Positions 16,780-24,722 of a DNA stretch of 32,255 nucleotides are shown piece by piece (the first letter of the stretch is position 1; the number at the start of each line of letters is the position of its first letter). The translations under genes were made by a program, and so were the position numbers. This stretch comes from Clostridia bacterium. GTDB taxonomy: Bacteria; Bacillota; Clostridia; UBA1212. Location of the stretch: assembly GCA_017461545.1 (NCBI GenBank), contig JAFTXP010000006.1:1-32255 (forward strand), written 5' to 3'. Below the pieces are notes generated by a model, which saw only the letters and a program-made list of their open reading frames with translations, did not search any database and was not told the DNA's origin.

Positions 16780-19700
16780 TCATTCATTATCGTTTGTTTT
16801 TTGGCTCCAAAAATCCTCTTCCGAAACACTTTTAAGTATTCTTACATTTTTAGGATCCGATGTATTCACGCGGCATACTGACTTAAAGTCACAGTATTCG
16901 CATGCTTTCAAATCCGAAATGGGCTTTGCGGGAAACTTTCCGGCTTTCATAGAAAGAGCAGTTTCCGCAATATTTCTGTTTGCCTCTCCGACTAACTTTT
17001 CAAATCCGCCCTCCGGAACGGCAGCTTTATTGGTCATTGATGTGCGTGTAAGTTTATGAACCCCGCCGTGCAAAGATTGCATTGCTTCTTCCTTGGCTAA
17101 GTATAAACCGTCCATGAAATTTTCTTTATTTTGGCTGTCAATATCTCCGGTGCAGCGCTTATCCAAAGATATGTTAGCCTTATCAAAGGCATAATAAAAT
17201 GCTGCCGCAGGAACAACTTTTTTATCTTTATACCTCGGAAGCTTGGGCAAGCCTTTTGTAACAGCTTCAATATAAACGATCAATTGCACATCCCTTCCGT
17301 TTACTATATCGCTTACTGAAATGTTACGAGCCGAACTCTTATAGTCTATAACCCGGAAATAAGCGGGGGTATCTTCGTCTTCAGACATATCCTCAGTACG
17401 CAGAAAACCCGCATCAATTCTGTCTATTTTGCCTTGTACCGAAACTGTAAAATCATCCGAACAACAAACGCTTACAGGAGGCAATAAATTATCATCACCA
17501 AATCCGTATCCCACTTCAAAACCAATCGGTTTTAAGTGGTTGAACTGCAGCTGCTCTATTAAGTTTTTGAGTTCTTTTTTTGCAATATTCTTAATTCTTG
17601 AAGTAATATATGCGCTTCGTTCCGTACCTAAGAAAACATCGCCGTTATCGCCTATATTTACGACTTCTTCATCAAAAACACTGTCAACAATTTCAGAACA
17701 ATCCGAATAACTCAAAACTTTTATGCCTGTTTCATCTTCGGCAACTGTCTTAAACGCTTTTTCGATTACACCGTGAAGAAGGGAACCTATTTCGGTTACC
17801 TCCATTTTATATTCTTTCCTCGGTTTTAAATTAAAACAGTATTGAAGCAAAAATGAATAAGGACATCCGTTGTATGTGTTTATTCTTGATACCGAAAGAA
17901 CCGGTCTTTCAGAATCAAATCCCAGCAGTTTTTCCGCAATGCTTCCGTCTATCGAAGTATCGGGATTAAAAGTATACGTATCACTCTCATTACAGCCGCT
18001 TCTGCTGAAATCAATACCGCCATTTTTACCTCTCTCCACGTCAATATCAGGAAACAACTTCAATAACTTTCTGATTATCGCCGATGGTCTCATTGCATCA
18101 CCTTTTGAATTTGCAAGAGAGTAAGTTATAAATAATTTTTCAGACGGAGTTGTCATAACCGTGTAAATAACAAAATCGGAGTAAAATGCACGTTTTTTGT
18201 TGTCGTCTGATAATTCCATACCGTTTTTCGACAGAGCATCCCGATCGGCATCTGTTAAAAGACCGTTATCTTTGATTGTAGACGGAAACACACCTTCATT
18301 TGCGCCGAGTACAATCAATATCTTAGGATTTAAACTTTTCGAGCGCTCCGGTGTGCCGATTTGCACACATTCCGCTGAATGAGGAATAAATCCCGCTTTG
18401 TACTGTGCAAAACCGTTTGCAAGTATGTCCTCAACGAATTGAGCTTTTATATTTACGCCTTTTATCTCTTTATTGCCTAAAAAAGTGTCGGCCTGTTCTA
18501 TTACTTCCGTAACAATATTCCATATTCTTGAGTACTCGTCTGCGCTGTCAAGCCTGCCTTGTTTTCTTAATTCCGAAGCAATACAAGATATTTTTTCATA
18601 TGTTTCAGTTTTTATCAAAAATCTGATAATTGCCTCGCAACAGTCGGATACCGACTTGCTCTTTTTTATTTCTTCCCTGAACGATTCAACATCGTTGAAT
18701 AATTTTACCGCAAGAAGTTTTACTGCAATTTTACTTCGGTATGCATATCCGTTTTCCGACGCCTCAGCTATCTCGGCTTTGCACTTTTCTACATATTTCG
18801 ACCAGCCTTTTACTCCTGACTTACCCTTTATACCTTTTTCCAGTATCTCATTTTCAAGTTTATCTACCAGTTGCATATTTTGCTCATATAAACCTGTTTT
18901 CAAAAATGAAAAAACAGAAAGATACTGCCAGTTGGAAGAGATAAGCTCCAAAATTCCGATAATGTACCGACAAAGCGGATGAGATGATATCTGCCTTTTT
19001 TCATCTACAAAAAACTGTATTCCGTATGTAGGAAAAACTGAGCTTATTATGTTTTTATATTGTTCCAGATCACCCGATACAACCGCAATGTCGCTGAATT
19101 TATATCCTTCTATAATAAATTCTGTGATTTTTTTTGCACATTCTTCTGTCTCATAATATCTGTTGCCGCATTCGCACACGGATATTCCGGTATTTTTTCC
19201 TTTTAGCTGCACATACGGATATTTACTGTAATTCATTTCCAGATGAGCTAAATACCTGTTATTTTTAAAACGCGGCGGTACTGTATCTTCTTTACCTATA
19301 ACAATGAAATCCGCTTTGATTCCGCAGGAGTCCGCAATACCGATAAGTTTTTTGTAAGTGACATTTGAATTTTCAAAAAGAATCTTCTCCTCAATATCGG
19401 CACATATACTGATATTCACTTCCGCACATACGCATCCCAGAGCTTTTATAATATCAAATTCCTGTGATGTAAATCCGTTAAATCCGTCTATCCATACATG
19501 AGCGCCTTTAAACATTTCGTCATTTGGAAGCTCATATATAAAGTCGTTGTACAGAGTTTCGCTGTCATAAAATTTACCCGATGTCAGATTTCTGTATTCT
19601 TTGTATATCTTTGACAAATCGGAAAGTTTCAGTCTGAGAAGAGAATCTGTATCTTCCTTATCCGCTATCTCTTTTAACCTTTCAGATGATACTCCGTATC

Positions 19701-20106
19701 GTCCGAATTCTTCTATTAACATCAGCAAAGCTTCCATGCCGCGAGGTTTTGACGCATGTGTGACATAGAATTCGAGACTGTCGGATATATTTCTTACAGC
19801 CTGTGTTAAAAGCATAACTTTACCCGACTGTGACAACAGGTCGTATTTTAAGCCTCCGCATCTTCCAAGTACACGGCATGCCGCTCTTTTAAAACTCAAT
19901 ACTTCATCAATTAAAAGACCCGGCAACTCAGCCTCTTTCATAAGACGCTTTTCAGCCTGAACACTGAACTGCTCCGGCACAATAAGAAATGCAGGAGCAG
20001 TTCCTATTTCGCCTGTCCGCAGTTTTATAAACTCTGCCATTCTTTTTATGCAATAACTGCTTTTTCCCGATCCGGCTCTGCCGGTTATAATTCTAAAATC
20101 CGCCAA
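16780..20106 (-). CDS. addB: AddB helicase-nuclease subunit
   Basis: 1108 residues. AddAB degrades and resects double-strand DNA ends up to a Chi site and loads RecA. Residues 8-17 hold the Walker A motif TGRAGSGKSS, followed by a UvrD-like but helicase-inactive fold. The C-terminal RecB-type nuclease has FRVIDYKSS, and the iron-sulfur cluster cysteines are Cys748 (NGCPYSF) and the C-x2-C-x5-C set Cys1069, Cys1072 and Cys1078. The TTG start is forced: an in-frame TGA lies immediately upstream and Walker A begins at residue 8; its ribosome site is weak. It follows yhaM by 59 bases. AddA, normally adjacent, is absent on both sides. Confidence 0.93.
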   Translation of the reverse strand: MADFRIITGRAGSGKSSYCIKRMAEFIKLRTGEIGTAPAFLIVPEQFSVQAEKRLMKEAELPGLLIDEVLSFKRAACRVLGRCGGLKYDLLSQSGKVMLLTQAVRNISDSLEFYVTHASKPRGMEALLMLIEEFGRYGVSSERLKEIADKEDTDSLLRLKLSDLSKIYKEYRNLTSGKFYDSETLYNDFIYELPNDEMFKGAHVWIDGFNGFTSQEFDIIKALGCVCAEVNISICADIEEKILFENSNVTYKKLIGIADSCGIKADFIVIGKEDTVPPRFKNNRYLAHLEMNYSKYPYVQLKGKNTGISVCECGNRYYETEECAKKITEFIIEGYKFSDIAVVSGDLEQYKNIISSVFPTYGIQFFVDEKRQISSHPLCRYIIGILELISSNWQYLSVFSFLKTGLYEQNMQLVDKLENEILEKGIKGKSGVKGWSKYVEKCKAEIAEASENGYAYRSKIAVKLLAVKLFNDVESFREEIKKSKSVSDCCEAIIRFLIKTETYEKISCIASELRKQGRLDSADEYSRIWNIVTEVIEQADTFLGNKEIKGVNIKAQFVEDILANGFAQYKAGFIPHSAECVQIGTPERSKSLNPKILIVLGANEGVFPSTIKDNGLLTDADRDALSKNGMELSDDNKKRAFYSDFVIYTVMTTPSEKLFITYSLANSKGDAMRPSAIIRKLLKLFPDIDVERGKNGGIDFSRSGCNESDTYTFNPDTSIDGSIAEKLLGFDSERPVLSVSRINTYNGCPYSFLLQYCFNLKPRKEYKMEVTEIGSLLHGVIEKAFKTVAEDETGIKVLSYSDCSEIVDSVFDEEVVNIGDNGDVFLGTERSAYITSRIKNIAKKELKNLIEQLQFNHLKPIGFEVGYGFGDDNLLPPVSVCCSDDFTVSVQGKIDRIDAGFLRTEDMSEDEDTPAYFRVIDYKSSARNISVSDIVNGRDVQLIVYIEAVTKGLPKLPRYKDKKVVPAAAFYYAFDKANISLDKRCTGDIDSQNKENFMDGLYLAKEEAMQSLHGGVHKLTRTSMTNKAAVPEGGFEKLVGEANRNIAETALSMKAGKFPAKPISDLKACEYCDFKSVCRVNTSDPKNVRILKSVSEEDFWSQKTNDNE

Positions 20107-20165
20107 TCAATGTTCACTCATTTCGTATTATAAATACAGAAATATGTCAGTATATTTTCCGTATA

Positions 20166-21173
20166 TTATTCTGCGCGTTCGTCATCCGGCGCAACAGCCG
20201 CTGCCGATTCGTAAGAAGGTTTGTAAATTGCCCTGTTGTCCAAAGAGCGCTGCCTCTCGCTGAAAGTACCGGGATCTAAACTCTCCGATATTTTCTTCAT
20301 ATCGTACATTCTTGCATCAAGTATATCCAGATAATGCAAAAGTTCTGCCTCCGGGAATTGAGGAAACTTCGGACTTCCGTACTCCGGGAGATAGTGATGA
20401 GATAAAATCATATGCTGTATCATGAGAGTTTTTTCTTTGTCAATATTTAAGTCTTCGGCATATTTGCCTATAATCATCATTCCCTGTGAAATATGACCCA
20501 AAAGCGTTCCGGCAACCGAATATTCCTCTACCAATCCCGAAGCGCCTGTTTTCATTTCTTCAATTTTTCCGATGTCGTGTAAAATAACTCCGGCATACAA
20601 CAAATCGCGGTTTAAAAATCCTGTGTAGATTTGCGATAAAGATTCTGCCGCGCGGAGCATTGTGGAAACATGATATAAAAGACCGCCTCTTACCGCATGG
20701 TGATTACTCTTTGCGGCAGGAAAATACAACAGCTTATCTCTGTACACGTCAATCAATTTTAAAACAAGCGTCCTGTAATCAATATCCTGCATTTCCGAGG
20801 CAATATTTTCTATATATGAAAGCATTGAATCTGCAGTAATAGGCGCAGACGGAACAAAATCCTCTACGGTAACGTTGTCATCTGAAATGGTTCTTCTTAT
20901 ACGCTCGATTTTGAACTGCATCTGACCCTGCCACTCTACGATTCTTCCCTGTGCTTTTACAATGATACCTGCAGCAAATCTCTTTGCATTTTCTTCGTCT
21001 CCATCCCAAAGTTTTGCGTTTATGTCGCCGGTCTTGTCGGAAAGCGTAAAATTCATATATTTGCTGTTTGTAGCAGTCTGTTTAATCTCTGATGTACGCA
21101 CATAAAAAAATCCTACTATAAAATCATTTGCCCTGAAATCCTTTATATCTTTTGTTATAGGCTGTTCTGCCAT
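20166..21173 (-). CDS. yhaM: 3'-5' exoribonuclease YhaM family (OB-fold + HD domain)
   Basis: 335 residues. An OB-fold nucleic-acid-binding domain (about 15-95, with NFTLSDKTGDINAKLWD) precedes an HD phosphohydrolase-like domain with HHAVRGGLLYHVSTM (about 160-175) and LHDIGKIEEM. The family trims RNA (and DNA in vitro) from 3' ends and needs metals. The last 25 residues are acidic and Ala-rich. GGGGGA lies before the ATG and overlaps the end region of the GH25 gene 17 bases upstream, so it belongs to the era-recO-GH25-yhaM-addB run. Confidence 0.92.
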   Translation of the reverse strand: MAEQPITKDIKDFRANDFIVGFFYVRTSEIKQTATNSKYMNFTLSDKTGDINAKLWDGDEENAKRFAAGIIVKAQGRIVEWQGQMQFKIERIRRTISDDNVTVEDFVPSAPITADSMLSYIENIASEMQDIDYRTLVLKLIDVYRDKLLYFPAAKSNHHAVRGGLLYHVSTMLRAAESLSQIYTGFLNRDLLYAGVILHDIGKIEEMKTGASGLVEEYSVAGTLLGHISQGMMIIGKYAEDLNIDKEKTLMIQHMILSHHYLPEYGSPKFPQFPEAELLHYLDILDARMYDMKKISESLDPGTFSERQRSLDNRAIYKPSYESAAAVAPDDERAE

Positions 21174-21189
21174 AAAATCATCCCCCGAA

Positions 21190-22041
21190 TCATTTACTTA
21201 AATTGTTATAACCGTGCTTCTCAATATATGTGCAAAAATCTGCAAAACACAAATTGATATCGCACTCGCCGTTTACCCCCGGTACACTTCCGGTTGCCGA
21301 ATATTGCCATACATAATATGTAAGCTGTGCTGAAACCGACTCACTCCATCTGGCCACCCAAAACGGATATTGGCATAATTGTTCCGGATAATATTCTTTT
21401 TCCGCAAAACTTACTGTACTGTAATATCCGGTATAATAACCGTTTTCTCTCATCGTTTCACAGAATGTTTTTATTATATCAGTGAGCAGCTGCCTATCAA
21501 GAGAGGAAATATTTCCGCTCAAAGAACCATGTTCATCCTCCACGTCATAAAAAACAGGGAGTTCGAGTTCATATTTCTTTTCGTCAAGCAGTTTTGTTAC
21601 CTTCTCAGCGTCGCTGTATGCTTCGTCGGTGCTTTGGGCTCCCATAAAATAGTAACACCCTACCATAAGACCGTTTTTCTTTGCTTCTGAATAATTTCTA
21701 TCAAAATACGTATCTTTGTCCATATCGTATCTTGCCAGCCGCAATATGACGCCATCTACACCGCTTTCTGCAACAGCTTTGAAATCAACTTTCTCCTGCC
21801 ATGCAGATATATCAATCACCTTAAACGGCTCAGTCATTTCCGGAAGATCATATTCCGGGTCGGATGATATGGCCCCGGTAAAAGGTTTATGATTACGTGC
21901 CGCAGCTTTATTTATTTCGGAATTGTAATCCCACGACGGACCGTTTGAATCAAAAAAGCCTTTACATCCTGCCGTCTGACATAAAATCACGCCTGTCAAG
22001 AGCGCTGTTATAAATTTTATAAAAGCTGACTTTCTTTGCAT
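21190..22041 (-). CDS. GH25 lysozyme-type lipoprotein
   Basis: 283 residues. The lipoprotein signal ends in QTAGC with Cys26. A GH25 muramidase domain starts at FKVIDISAWQ (about 73-82) and includes the catalytic-strand FYDVEDE (Asp166, Glu168) and a C-terminal VWQYSATGSVPGVNGECDINLC typical of the fold. It should cut the MurNAc-GlcNAc bond of peptidoglycan while anchored outside the membrane. The ATG directly abuts the recO stop (no gap) with GAAGGAG inside the recO end. An envelope enzyme inside a repair/RNA operon is unusual, and the grouping may only reflect shared transcription. Confidence 0.92.
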   Translation of the reverse strand: MQRKSAFIKFITALLTGVILCQTAGCKGFFDSNGPSWDYNSEINKAAARNHKPFTGAISSDPEYDLPEMTEPFKVIDISAWQEKVDFKAVAESGVDGVILRLARYDMDKDTYFDRNYSEAKKNGLMVGCYYFMGAQSTDEAYSDAEKVTKLLDEKKYELELPVFYDVEDEHGSLSGNISSLDRQLLTDIIKTFCETMRENGYYTGYYSTVSFAEKEYYPEQLCQYPFWVARWSESVSAQLTYYVWQYSATGSVPGVNGECDINLCFADFCTYIEKHGYNNLSK

Positions 22042-22662
22042 CTATGCTCCTTCAATCATCTCTTTTACAAGTTTGTCACAAATTGCTTCAAGTTCTCCCA
22101 TGACTTCATCAGACACAGAAAATTTAAACAATTTCTCCATAGGTGCTTCGCATATATGTTCCATAGCTTGCTCAGTACCGAAAAATTTACATGTTACATT
22201 CGGAAAATATCCCTGAACAGCCACAAGCCTCATTCTGTATATGCAGTAAATCAAGTCTTCCGACAACTCTCCGCGACTCAAATAAAATAACGAATTCAAA
22301 AGAAGTCTGAGACTTTCCTCGTCTTCAAGTTCCTCCTGTGTCACCCTGTATGCAAGCTTTAAAATTTTCCCTGCAACAGTCAATCTGTCCAAATCATTTC
22401 GCAAATCGTAAAATGATTCAATAAGCTGTGCATCCTTTAGAGTATATATTCCCTTTTTTCCGCAATACAGCTCCATATCGCTGTAACAAAAAAGCTGAGC
22501 TACAGCAGTAAATTTGCTTCCGATTTTTTTCGCGCCGCGGACTGACACCGATATTTTTCCAAACTTATCAGAAAAACAGGTAAGCATTTTATCATTCTCT
22601 CTAAGCTGCGCTTCTTTTAATACAATTGCTTTTACATGGACAATATTCATAGTCTGAATCAA
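22042..22662 (-). CDS. recO: DNA repair protein RecO, short form without zinc finger
   Basis: 206 residues from TTG (TTGA overlap with the era stop) or 202 from the ATG at 22650, which begins MNIVHVKAIVLKEAQLREND and looks like the usual N-terminus. An OB-fold (about 5-80, LTCFSDKFGKISVSVRGAKK) is followed by a helical domain. RecO anneals SSB-coated strands and, with RecR, loads RecA. Most RecO proteins are about 240-250 residues with a four-cysteine zinc finger after the GYxPN motif; here GYFPNVTCKFFGTEQAMEHICEAP keeps only two cysteines and the segment is shortened. It lies between era and GH25. Confidence 0.88.
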   Translation of the reverse strand: MIQTMNIVHVKAIVLKEAQLRENDKMLTCFSDKFGKISVSVRGAKKIGSKFTAVAQLFCYSDMELYCGKKGIYTLKDAQLIESFYDLRNDLDRLTVAGKILKLAYRVTQEELEDEESLRLLLNSLFYLSRGELSEDLIYCIYRMRLVAVQGYFPNVTCKFFGTEQAMEHICEAPMEKLFKFSVSDEVMGELEAICDKLVKEMIEGA

Positions 22663-23570
22663 TCGTTTTTAAAACCAAGTTCCTTTAACATAGACGGACT
22701 GTTTCTCCAATCCGTTTTCACCTTAACCCACAGCTGTAAGTTAATTTTCTCACCTGTGAGCTTTTCTATATCATGTCTCGCCGCAGTACCGATTTTTTTA
22801 AGCATTGCGCCTTGTTTTCCGATAAGAATTGTCTTATGGGTATTCTTTTCACAATAAATATTAGCCTCAATTGTACATGTTCCGCCTGAAAACTTCGGTT
22901 CTTTAAACTGTACTATTTCTATACCTACTCCGTGCGGAACTTCATCATTTGTAAAGAGAAGTATTTTCTCTCTGATAATTTCGCGCGCAATCTCTCTTAC
23001 ATTAGTATCAGTCAATATGTCCTCCGAAAAATACGCAGGTCCCTCCGGCATCGCATCTACCAATGCTTTCAGAATAATATCTGTACCGTCTTTTTTTACA
23101 GCCGAAACAGGTATTATTTCATCAAACTCCATTATCTCAGACATTCTGGCAATTATTTCTAGAGCCTGCTCTTTTGCAACCAAATCCATCTTTGTGATAA
23201 TGAGAAATACTTTTGTTTTACTGTTGCGAGCGGATTTTATTGCATCAATAATCTTTAAATCACTCTGCGGAATTTCTTTATTTGTAACATCATAAAGATA
23301 CATCACCACGTCTACTTCACTGAAAGTGGATGACGCAGCCTGCACCATAAATTCACCGAGCTTATTTTTCGGCTTATGTATGCCGGGAGTGTCGATGAAT
23401 ATTATCTGATAATCTTTCTCCGTAATAATCGCACGCATGTTATTTCTTGTAGTCTGCGGTTTCGGAGAGGTGATAGCAATTTTCTCACCCAAAAGATTGT
23501 TTATTAATGTGGATTTACCGACATTCGGTCTGCCCACAACCGTTACAAAGCCTGATTTATGTTTTGGCAT
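22659..23570 (-). CDS. era: GTPase Era
   Basis: 303 residues. It is an essential GTPase that binds the 3' end of 16S rRNA during 30S maturation. G1 GRPNVGKST (about 12-20), G2 QTTRNNMRAI, G3 DTPGIHKPK, G4 TKMD (the T variant of NKxD) and G5 SAVKKDG are in order. A KH domain follows with LIGKQGAMLKKIGTAAR and LQLWVKV. AGGAAAGG precedes the ATG. The stop overlaps the recO start. Confidence 0.96.
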   Translation of the reverse strand: MPKHKSGFVTVVGRPNVGKSTLINNLLGEKIAITSPKPQTTRNNMRAIITEKDYQIIFIDTPGIHKPKNKLGEFMVQAASSTFSEVDVVMYLYDVTNKEIPQSDLKIIDAIKSARNSKTKVFLIITKMDLVAKEQALEIIARMSEIMEFDEIIPVSAVKKDGTDIILKALVDAMPEGPAYFSEDILTDTNVREIAREIIREKILLFTNDEVPHGVGIEIVQFKEPKFSGGTCTIEANIYCEKNTHKTILIGKQGAMLKKIGTAARHDIEKLTGEKINLQLWVKVKTDWRNSPSMLKELGFKND

Positions 23571-23644
23571 AATTAAAATTATGATCCTTTCCTGAAATAT
23601 TTTACGAAACCGTCAACAGATACGTTTGCGTAATTGATGCAAGT

Positions 23645-23673
23645 ATTATACCATACAGCATATCAAATTAAAA
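23645..23673 (-). promoter_or_regulatory. Probable promoter of the era-recO-GH25-yhaM-addB run
   Basis: Perfect TATAAT (23645-23650, minus strand) with a weak TTTTAA 17 bases upstream, directly after two terminators of the preceding lipoprotein gene. Confidence 0.42.
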
Positions 23674-23676
23674 ATA

Positions 23677-23726
23677 AAAAAGTACACCTTTATGCCGTGC
23701 GAAAACGGCATAAAGGTGTACTTTTT
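23677..23726 (-). terminator. Second of two tandem terminators after the lipoprotein gene
   Basis: Perfect 22-base arms (23677-23698 and 23705-23726) around GCGAAA, flanked by A and T tracts, so it can work in either direction. Its context makes it the insulator before era. Confidence 0.88.
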
Positions 23727-23734
23727 GATAAAGA

Positions 23735-23762
23735 AACGGCGGTTACTGATGTAACCGCCGTT
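23735..23762 (-). terminator. First of two tandem terminators after the lipoprotein gene
   Basis: Perfect 12-base arms (23735-23746 and 23751-23762) with a TGAT loop (ATCA in the minus-strand RNA), followed in the minus direction by TTTCTTTATC. Two strong stems in a row suggest a highly expressed gene upstream. Confidence 0.78.
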
Positions 23763-23807
23763 AACTTCTAAAAATCCTCTTTGTAAGAGATTTATTTCAG
23801 CTCAATA

Positions 23808-24647
23808 TTATTTGTAAGCTGCAGCATCTTCAGCAGTTGCGAAGAAGCCCATGTACTGAATATCCATTGACCAACCTTCGATGTCATCGCCGGGGTTACA
23901 AGGCATACCGTCGAAACGGAAAGCAGAAACTTCACGGTCAAGACTTGAAAGAGGAGTAACTGTCAATGTATTAGAAGCACCTTCAGCTCTGAGGTCAACA
24001 ACGTACTCTTTGAACTCAGTATCATTAGCAGTGATGCCGTCAACATTAATATGCTCCATACCTGTAAGGTTCTCGCCAACTGTAAAGAGGAAGAACTCAG
24101 TGTTTGTAACAGGAGAGTTGTTCTTCATAACAATCTTGAGGAACGGATAATCCTGAAGTTCGAAACCGTCGAAATCGTAAAGATACATATAAGGATCTCC
24201 TAATTCAACTTCCATCTTAAGATATCCGGGCTGTGTAGCATCTGCGCCGTCAACACCTTCAATATAACAGCCGTTATTTCCGGAACCTTCGCCTGCCTGA
24301 ATATTCATGTATCCGTTAGAATAATCTTCGTGGCCAACAGAACCGCCTCTGAAGTCGAATACAACGCAATCGAGATCTGAGTTGTCAGGTATTTCGTATA
24401 CTGCTTCGTCACCCTCGCCCTCTTCTCCTTCAGAACCGGGAGTAGCTTCTGTGCCTTCTGTAGCAGGAACTTCTTCAGTAGCCGGTGCTTCTTCTGTAGC
24501 AGGAGCTTCCTCAGTAGCCGGTGCTGTTGTAGCCGGTGCTTCTGTAGCAGGAGCATCTGTAGCTTTGGTTTCTTCCTCTCCGCCGCATGCTACGAAACAA
24601 CCGACTGAAAGGCAGACAACTAAAATTAAAGCTAAAAGTTTTTTCAT
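23808..24647 (-). CDS. Lipoprotein with Pro-Ala-Thr-Glu repeat linker and a jelly-roll-like domain; function unknown
   Basis: 279 residues. The signal peptide MKKLLALILVVCLSVGC ends in lipobox FVAC (Cys21). Residues 32-65 are tandem PATE-type repeats, an extended acidic spacer through the wall. Residues 92-279 form a beta-rich domain with a FDFRGGSVGH start, YLKMEVELGDPYMYLYDFDGFEL and AFRFDGMPCNPGDDIEGWSMDIQYMGFF, which resembles galactose-binding or carbohydrate-binding modules seen in gut Clostridia surface proteins. No catalytic motif was found. Own promoter, strong AGGAGG and two terminators suggest high, independent expression. A carbohydrate-binding role is a guess. Confidence 0.85.
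   Translation of the reverse strand: MKKLLALILVVCLSVGCFVACGGEEETKATDAPATEAPATTAPATEEAPATEEAPATEEVPATEGTEATPGSEGEEGEGDEAVYEIPDNSDLDCVVFDFRGGSVGHEDYSNGYMNIQAGEGSGNNGCYIEGVDGADATQPGYLKMEVELGDPYMYLYDFDGFELQDYPFLKIVMKNNSPVTNTEFFLFTVGENLTGMEHINVDGITANDTEFKEYVVDLRAEGASNTLTVTPLSSLDREVSAFRFDGMPCNPGDDIEGWSMDIQYMGFFATAEDAAAYK
24453..24554 (-). repeat. 18-base in-frame tandem repeat coding (A/V)PATEE units
   Basis: About five to six near-identical 18-base units, with some shortened ones, code for the linker at residues 32-65 of the lipoprotein. Synonymous differences between units show they are not very recent copies. Likely to vary in number between strains. Confidence 0.75.
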
Positions 24648-24683
24648 TTTAATAATCCTCCTAAAATATATTTAGATACCAAA

Positions 24684-24711
24684 AGTATACACGATTAAAA
24701 TAAAAAATCAA
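24684..24711 (-). promoter_or_regulatory. Promoter of the lipoprotein gene
   Basis: Minus strand TTGATT (24706-24711), 16-base spacer, TATACT (24684-24689), about 37 bases before the ATG. AGGAGG at about 24656-24661. It starts only 12 bases after the mutS2 stop, and no terminator is seen between the two. Confidence 0.6.
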
Positions 24712-24722
24712 CCACTAAATAA

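Noticed and set aside
18473..18982. 169-codon plus-strand frame opposite addB, and a 146-codon frame at 9471-9911 opposite nif3
   Set aside because: Both are mirror frames of well-supported genes, without ribosome sites or recognisable domains.
22798..23570. Era G4 motif TKMD instead of NKxD as a sign of a defective GTPase
   Set aside because: Thr at that position is an accepted variant ([NT]KxD), and all other G motifs and the KH domain are intact.
24453..24554. Short tandem repeats that could suggest a CRISPR-like or minisatellite array
   Set aside because: They are 18-base in-frame repeats without spacers, encoding the PATE linker of a lipoprotein.
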